64,000 nucleotides of DNA from NCBI GenBank assembly GCA_026225565.1, contig JAMFTA010000063.1:16862-80861 (forward strand), in the 5' to 3' direction. The notes under the pieces are model-generated. The model was not told where the DNA came from. It worked only from the letters and a program-made list of their open reading frames with translations, and did not search any database. Every line of letters begins with the position of its first letter. Position 1 is the stretch's first letter. A program made the translations under genes and the position numbers. The DNA comes from Caulobacter sp. (GTDB taxonomy: Bacteria; Pseudomonadota; Alphaproteobacteria; Caulobacterales; Caulobacteraceae). Below, in pieces: positions 59,337 to 64,000 of the stretch.

Positions 59337-60334
59337 CCGACGTAGCCCTCGGCGCTGAACCAATCGAGGGCGTCTTTGAGGCCCTCGCGATAGGGCCGCG
59401 CCCGGTAGCCGAGCTCGGCCTTGGCCCGGGCGGAGGAGAAGAACATGTGGTGGGAAGCCATCTTCAGGGCGTCGCGAGTCAGGAAGGGTTCTTTGCCGGT
59501 GATCTGGCCAAAGGCCTCGGCCAGCACCGCCAGGGGATAGAGCGGCGCGCGGGGCAGGGCCACGGTGGGGGCCTTGCGGCCGACCAACTCGGCGATGTCG
59601 CTAAGCATCTGGCGCAGGGTCACGTCCTCGCCGCCCAGGATATAGCGCTCGCCGATCTCGCCATGTTCCATGGCCAACAGGTGCCCGCGGGCCACGTCGT
59701 CCACATGCACCAGATTGAGGCCGGTCTCGACGAAGGCGGGGATCTTGCCGCCGGCCGCCTCGACGATGATGCGGCCGGTGGGGGTCGGCTTGATGTCGCG
59801 CGGTCCGATGGGGGTGGAGGGGTTGACGATCACCGCCGGCAGGCCCGCCTCGGCCATGGTCTCCACCAGTCGCTCGGCCACCACCTTGCTGCGCTTGTAG
59901 GCGCCGATGGCCTCGTGGGCCTTCAGCGGTAGGGTCTCGTCGCTCGGCGCGCCGTCACCGCGGAAACCCAGGGTGGCGACGCTGGAGGTGTAGACGATCC
60001 GCTCGACCCCCGCCATCAATGCCGCCTCCATCACCAGGCGCGTGCCGCTCTGGTTGTTGCGGACGATCTCTTCGGGATCCTTGGCCCACAGGCGATAGTC
60101 GGCGGCGACGTGGAAGAGGCGGCGCACCCCGCGCATGGCTGTCGCCAGGCTGGCGGGCTCGTACAGGTCGCCGATGGCGACCTGTACGTCGAGGCCCCGC
60201 AGATTGCCTTTGGGGCTGGTAGAGCGCACCAGCACCCGAACGCTGCGCCCCTCGGCCAAGAGGGCGCGCGCCACCGCCGAGCCGACGAAGCCGCTGGCGC
60301 CGGTGACCAGGATCAGGCCGTCGTCATCGCTCAT
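59333..60334 (-). CDS. hpnA: Hopanoid-associated sugar epimerase HpnA
   Basis: This 333-residue extended short-chain dehydrogenase/epimerase has the NAD-binding VTGASGFVGSAVARALLAEG, YTSSVATLGFRG and YKRSKVVAERL with the catalytic Tyr and Lys. The role in hopanoid glycosylation is inferred from the family. It overlaps the mlaA-like stop as ATGA and hpnB by 4 nt. Confidence 0.9.
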   Translation of the reverse strand: MSDDDGLILVTGASGFVGSAVARALLAEGRSVRVLVRSTSPKGNLRGLDVQVAIGDLYEPASLATAMRGVRRLFHVAADYRLWAKDPEEIVRNNQSGTRLVMEAALMAGVERIVYTSSVATLGFRGDGAPSDETLPLKAHEAIGAYKRSKVVAERLVETMAEAGLPAVIVNPSTPIGPRDIKPTPTGRIIVEAAGGKIPAFVETGLNLVHVDDVARGHLLAMEHGEIGERYILGGEDVTLRQMLSDIAELVGRKAPTVALPRAPLYPLAVLAEAFGQITGKEPFLTRDALKMASHHMFFSSARAKAELGYRARPYREGLKDALDWFSAEGYVG

Positions 60335-61224
60335 GGATGGGCGGGGGCGATCAGTTCTGACGGCGCTGGCGCGGACTCTGGCGCCGCTGTCGTTTTGGCG
60401 TCAGGCTGGGGGGGGCGCGCAGCCGGTCCGGTGGGGCCGGCCGCAGTGGGCTCGTCGCCGAACGAAGGCAGGGTGTCGAGGTCGATCTTGCCGCCGGTGA
60501 TCTGCGCTTCGCGGTTCTGCAGATAATAGGAGCGGATCGAGGCATACATGTCGGTGGCGGTGGCCATCAGCTGCTTGATCTGCTTGTCGGCGGCGGCGCG
60601 CTGGTCCAGGCCCCCGGCCACCACGCGGGTGATCCCCAGCTCGGGCGAGCCGGTGAAGCGGGTCCAGGTCATGGGATCAAGGCCGATATCCACCAGATGC
60701 CCCGCACCGTCGCGCACCGTGCCCGGACCCAGGATGGGCAGGAATAGGTAGGGCCCTGACTTCACCCCATAGCGGGCCAGAGTGATGCCGAAATCGTTAT
60801 CGTGATGACGCATACCGGCGGGTGTGGCCACATCCAGCACGCCCACCAGGCCGATGGTGCTGTTGGTTAGGAAGCGCGTCACCGTGTGCCTTGCCGCCTT
60901 GCCGTGGCCTTGCAGGATGTCATTGATCGCCACTACCGGCTCGCCAATATTGGAGATGGCGTTGCGCAGCACGGTGCGGATGGGCCGCGGCATGACGCGC
61001 TTGTAGGTCATGGCGGCAGGACGCAGAAGCAGGAAGTCGAACGCCCCGTTTATGTAGAACATGGCGCGATTGACCCGCTCGAAGGGATCGGAAGCCACAC
61101 CTTCTCGTTGGAGTGGCGCCGCGCCCGCCGCGTTCGTCCAAAGCCCTACGGATGCCATGGTTGAGGCGATCAAGAGGATCGTCGTGCGTTGGCGGTTGCG
61201 GGGAAGGAAAATCGGATGTTTCAT
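60331..61224 (-). CDS. MlaA/VacJ-family protein without a lipobox cysteine
   Basis: This 297-residue protein matches MlaA/VacJ outer-membrane lipid-trafficking proteins: DPFERVNRAMFYINGAFDFL, AISNIGEPVVAINDILQG, TRFLTNSTIGLVGVLDVA, FGITLARYGVKSGPYLFLPILGPGTVRD. The N-terminal leader (TTILLIASTMASVGL) contains no cysteine, and none is present in the whole protein, so it cannot be a classical lipoprotein. It has a Pro/Ala-rich tail of about 45 residues. It heads the minus-strand hopanoid operon and is divergent from hpnI across 128 nt. Confidence 0.88.
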   Translation of the reverse strand: MKHPIFLPRNRQRTTILLIASTMASVGLWTNAAGAAPLQREGVASDPFERVNRAMFYINGAFDFLLLRPAAMTYKRVMPRPIRTVLRNAISNIGEPVVAINDILQGHGKAARHTVTRFLTNSTIGLVGVLDVATPAGMRHHDNDFGITLARYGVKSGPYLFLPILGPGTVRDGAGHLVDIGLDPMTWTRFTGSPELGITRVVAGGLDQRAAADKQIKQLMATATDMYASIRSYYLQNREAQITGGKIDLDTLPSFGDEPTAAGPTGPAARPPQPDAKTTAAPESAPAPSELIAPAHP

Positions 61225-61352
61225 CTTAGCCCGTATAGCGTCGCGCGATGCGCTCGTCCGCGAAAACTTTCCCGCGCGCGACACCGATCAATCTTAGCCA
61301 TGAACGCGGGCGGCGGCGGATCGCTCCCTGTCTCAGGGTACGGAATAAACCT
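61225..61352. promoter_or_regulatory. Divergent promoter region mlaA-like/hpnI
   Basis: This 128-nt gap lies between the minus-strand hpnA-operon leader and plus-strand hpnI. It must contain both promoters. I see no clear hexamers or long inverted repeat, only a GCGCGCGAC-rich stretch near 61271-61282. Confidence 0.4.
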
Positions 61353-62504
61353 ATGAGCGCTTTGGCGACAATGCTCGGCTGGATCACCTTCGCCCTTGCA
61401 GTCATGGCGGTCGCCTACACCTTGATCGCCGGACTGTTCCTGCAGCGATTTTTCAGCGCAGTTCGCCGCTCCGCTTCTAGTGGAGATAGCGAGGCGGGGG
61501 CTTCGATTCTGAAGCCGCTGCACGGCGCTGAGCCGGGTTTGTACGAGCATCTGGAAGGCTACTTCGACCAGGATCAGGTCGCGCCGCTGCAGATCGTTTT
61601 CGCCGCCCGCGTCTCCGACGACCCTGCCCTGGCCCTCGCCCGCGAGATCGCCCGGCGCCGCCCGGAGGTGGAGACGGCCTTTGTCGCATCCGCCACCCTG
61701 CACGGCGAAAACCGAAAAATATCCAATCTAATCAATGGTATGATGGCGGCGCGCCACCCGGTGATCATCATCAGCGACAGCGACATCGGCGTTCGTCCCG
61801 ACTATTTGCGCCGGGTGCGGGCGGCCTTGGCGACGCCGGGGGTGGGCGTGGTCACCTGCCCCTACTACGGGGATGCACAGGCGGGGTTTTGGTCTGAGAT
61901 GGCCGCCATGGGGCTCAGCTACCAGTTCCTGCCCAACGTCATCGCCGGGGTGTCGCTGGGGGCGGCCAAGCCCTGCATGGGATCGACCATCGCCCTTACC
62001 CGCGAGACCCTGGAGCGAATCGGCGGCTTTGAGGCCTTCCGCGACACCCTGGCTGACGACTACGCCATCGGCGCGGCGGTGAGGGCGCTGGGGCTCAGTT
62101 CAGTGGTGGCGCCGGTGCTGGTCTCCCATGGCTGCGCCGATACGAGTTTCCAAAACATGTTCGCCCACGAATTGCGCTGGGCGAAAACCGTCAGGGGCGT
62201 CGATCCGATCGGGCATCTAGGCAGCATTTTCACCCACGCCCTGCCGCTCGCTTTGCTGAGCGTGGCGCTGCTCAGAGCCTCGCCCGCCTCGCTTTGGCTG
62301 CTCGCCGCATCGTTTTTGGCCCGAGTGTGGCTGATGAGCACCGTTGATCAGGCGGTCGGTCGGCCGTTAGGCTCTTGGTGGCTGACCCCGATGCGCGATA
62401 TAGTCAGCCTCTTGGTGTTCGCGGGCTCATTCTTCGTCCGCTCCGTTGAATGGCGGGGCGCCAAGTTCCATGTGACGGGCGACGGCGATCTAAAGCCCCA
62501 GTAG
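61353..62504 (+). CDS. hpnI: Hopanoid glucosyl/glucosaminyl transferase HpnI (ceramide glucosyltransferase family)
   Basis: This 383-residue GT21-like enzyme has an N-terminal membrane helix, ILKPLHGAEPGLYEHLEGYF, ISDSDIGVRPDYLRRV, DDYAIGAAVRALG and LRWAKTVRG, with three C-terminal membrane segments. HpnI attaches N-acetylglucosamine to bacteriohopanetetrol as the first step of glucosaminyl or cyclitol ether formation. The ATG at 61353 lies 35 codons inside the open frame, and the family's N-terminus begins there. Confidence 0.9.
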   Translation: MSALATMLGWITFALAVMAVAYTLIAGLFLQRFFSAVRRSASSGDSEAGASILKPLHGAEPGLYEHLEGYFDQDQVAPLQIVFAARVSDDPALALAREIARRRPEVETAFVASATLHGENRKISNLINGMMAARHPVIIISDSDIGVRPDYLRRVRAALATPGVGVVTCPYYGDAQAGFWSEMAAMGLSYQFLPNVIAGVSLGAAKPCMGSTIALTRETLERIGGFEAFRDTLADDYAIGAAVRALGLSSVVAPVLVSHGCADTSFQNMFAHELRWAKTVRGVDPIGHLGSIFTHALPLALLSVALLRASPASLWLLAASFLARVWLMSTVDQAVGRPLGSWWLTPMRDIVSLLVFAGSFFVRSVEWRGAKFHVTGDGDLKPQ

Positions 62505-62513
62505 GATAACAAC

Positions 62514-63947
62514 ATGCTTCGGACCCTCTTTCTGCAAGCGCCCTCGTTCGATGGGTTCGATGGCGGCGCCGGTTCGCGCTACCAGGCCAAGCGCGAGATC
62601 AAGTCCTTCTGGTTCCCTACCTGGCTGGCCCAGCCCGCCGCCCTGGTGGAGAACTCCAAGCTGATCGACGCTCCCCCCGCCGGCATCAAGCTGGCCGAGG
62701 TGGTGGCCCAGGCCAATGATTTCGACCTGCTGATCGTCCACACCTCGGTCCCCTCGTTCGATTCGGATGTGAAATGCGTGGAGGCCATGAAGGCCGCCAA
62801 TCCGGCGCTGAAGGTCGGCATGATCGGCGCCAAGGTGGCGGTGAAGTCCGACGAGAGCCTGAAGGACGCGCCTGCCGTCGATTTCGTCGCCCGCAACGAA
62901 TTCGACTTCACCATCAAGGACGTGGCCGATGGCAAGCCCTGGTCGACCATCCTCGGGCTCAGCTACCGCAATGAGGAAGACAATATCGTCCACAACCCGG
63001 ATCGCCCGATCCTGGAGGATATGGACAGCCTGCCCTCGGTGATCGACGTCTATCAGCGTGACCTGAACATCGAAGACTATTTCATCGGCTATCTGAAGCA
63101 CCCCTATGTTTCGGTCTACACCGGCCGGGGCTGCAAGAGCCGCTGCACCTTCTGCCTGTGGCCGCAGACCGTGGGCGGGCACCGCTATCGCACCCGCTCG
63201 GTCGAGAATGTGGTGGCCGAGATCGAAGCGGCAATGATCGCCTTCCCCCAGGTGAAGGAATTCTTCTTCGACGATGACACCTTCACCGATGACCTGCCTC
63301 GCGCCGAAGCCATCGCCGAAGGGCTGGGGTGCCTTGGCGTCACCTGGTCCTGCAACGCCAAGGCCAATGTGCCCCGCTCCACGCTGGAGAAGCTGAAGGC
63401 CGGCGGCCTGCGCCTGCTGCTCGTGGGCTATGAGTCCGGCGACCAGCAGATCCTCTACAACATCAAGAAGGGTATGCGCATCGAGGTGGCTGAGAAGTTC
63501 ACCCAGGATTGTCATGACCTGGGCATCCAGATCCACGGCACCTTCATCGTCGGTCTTCCCGGCGAGACCAAGGAAACCCTGGAAGCCACCAAGGCCTGGG
63601 CCCGCAAGATCAACCCGCACACCATCCAGGTGTCGCTGGCGGCGCCCTATCCTGGCACCTTCCTCTACGATCAGGCGGTGGAGAACGGCTGGCTCGACAT
63701 CACCAACGCCGAGCTGATCAACGACAAGGGCGTGCAGATCGCGCCCTTGCACTATCCGCATCTCAGCCACGACGAGATGTTCCACTCGGTGGAAGACTTC
63801 TACAAGACGTTCTACTTCCGCCCCAGGAAGATCGCCGCGATCGTCAAGGAGATGGTGACCGATTTTTCCATGATGAAGCGGCGCCTTCGCGAAGGCGTCG
63901 AGTTCGCGGCCTTCCTGCACGACCGCAAAGACGTGACGGCCGCTTGA
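62514..63947 (+). CDS. hpnJ: Hopanoid cyclitol-forming radical SAM enzyme HpnJ
   Basis: This 477-residue radical-SAM protein has an N-terminal cobalamin-binding-like domain (LFLQAPSFDGFDGGAGSRY) and the cluster motif GRGCKSRCTFCLWPQTVGG. HpnJ builds the cyclitol ether of bacteriohopanetetrol after HpnI and HpnK. It lies 9 nt after hpnI, with hpnK next. Confidence 0.94.
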   Translation: MLRTLFLQAPSFDGFDGGAGSRYQAKREIKSFWFPTWLAQPAALVENSKLIDAPPAGIKLAEVVAQANDFDLLIVHTSVPSFDSDVKCVEAMKAANPALKVGMIGAKVAVKSDESLKDAPAVDFVARNEFDFTIKDVADGKPWSTILGLSYRNEEDNIVHNPDRPILEDMDSLPSVIDVYQRDLNIEDYFIGYLKHPYVSVYTGRGCKSRCTFCLWPQTVGGHRYRTRSVENVVAEIEAAMIAFPQVKEFFFDDDTFTDDLPRAEAIAEGLGCLGVTWSCNAKANVPRSTLEKLKAGGLRLLLVGYESGDQQILYNIKKGMRIEVAEKFTQDCHDLGIQIHGTFIVGLPGETKETLEATKAWARKINPHTIQVSLAAPYPGTFLYDQAVENGWLDITNAELINDKGVQIAPLHYPHLSHDEMFHSVEDFYKTFYFRPRKIAAIVKEMVTDFSMMKRRLREGVEFAAFLHDRKDVTAA

Positions 63948-64000
63948 AGCGTCTGGTCGTCACAGCCGACGATTTCGGCGCGGCGGTCGAGGTCAACGAG
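63944..64000 (+). CDS. hpnK: Hopanoid deacetylase HpnK (YdjC-like), N-terminal fragment
   Basis: Only 19 codons are present. The TTG at 63944 overlaps the hpnJ stop as TTGA, and the frame reads KRLVVTADDFGAAVEVNE, the N-terminus of HpnK/YdjC polysaccharide-deacetylase-like enzymes (ADDFG with the metal-binding Asp pair). It would deacetylate the GlcNAc added by HpnI. Confidence 0.85.
   Translation, partial: MKRLVVTADDFGAAVEVNE

Overview
This is a GC-rich chromosomal window from an alphaproteobacterium, most plausibly a Caulobacterales relative. That placement is inferred. It rests on the division/cell-wall (dcw) gene order with antisense genes between ftsA and ftsZ, a CtrA-type box and a cluster of GANTC sites upstream of ftsZ, an AddAB pair linked to trxA, amgK/murU and tsaE, and a LexA box of the alphaproteobacterial type (GAAC-N7-GAAC). 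I saw no tRNA genes, insertion sequences, prophage or CRISPR arrays. The window is gene-dense.

Layout. 1-7210 holds scattered housekeeping genes: the end of a BaiN/HI0933-like flavoprotein, a tRNA methyltransferase-like gene, ispB, a glycine-zipper protein, a WecA/MraY-like transferase, an aspartate aminotransferase, two lineage-type hypothetical genes and an AmpD-like amidase. 7279-7680 is the RNase P RNA, delimited by an 11-bp P1 helix. 7907-25820 is the dcw cluster on the plus strand: mraZ, rsmH, ftsL, ftsI, murE, murF, mraY, murD, ftsW, murG, murC, murB, a Tyr/Gln-rich secreted protein gene, ddl, ftsQ and ftsA. Most of these genes overlap or nearly abut. Three minus-strand genes follow (a secreted 564-aa protein, a catalytically dead RNase H-like protein and a MarR-GNAT fusion), then ftsZ and lpxC. 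32270-41931 is a minus-strand block: trxA, addA, addB, murU, amgK, tsaE. 42024-43629 is a ferredoxin reductase/ferredoxin pair on the plus strand.

43690-64000 is a near-complete hopanoid locus. It holds hpnN, hpnM, an ispA-type prenyl synthase, ispG, ispH, hpnH, hpnG, shc, hpnE, hpnD, hpnC, hpnB, hpnA, an mlaA-like gene, hpnI, hpnJ and the start of hpnK. Together these can supply precursors (IspG/IspH to FPP), make squalene (HpnD/C/E), cyclise it (Shc), extend the side chain (HpnH/HpnG/HpnJ), decorate it (HpnI/HpnK) and move the lipid (HpnN, with HpnM/MlaA-like partners). The nearby [2Fe-2S] ferredoxin and its reductase are plausible electron donors for the Fe-S enzymes IspG, IspH, HpnH and HpnJ.

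The most interesting unexplained item is a 47-codon ORF (46372-46515) between hpnN and hpnM. It sits 41 nt downstream of a perfect GAAC-N7-GAAC box and may be an undescribed SOS-induced small protein. Other signals worth testing are a perfect 9-bp inverted repeat between the divergent ispG and ispH, 10-bp-phased CCCA repeats upstream of mraZ overlapping a near-consensus CtrA site, and palindromic intergenic elements in the murC-murB and addA-addB gaps.
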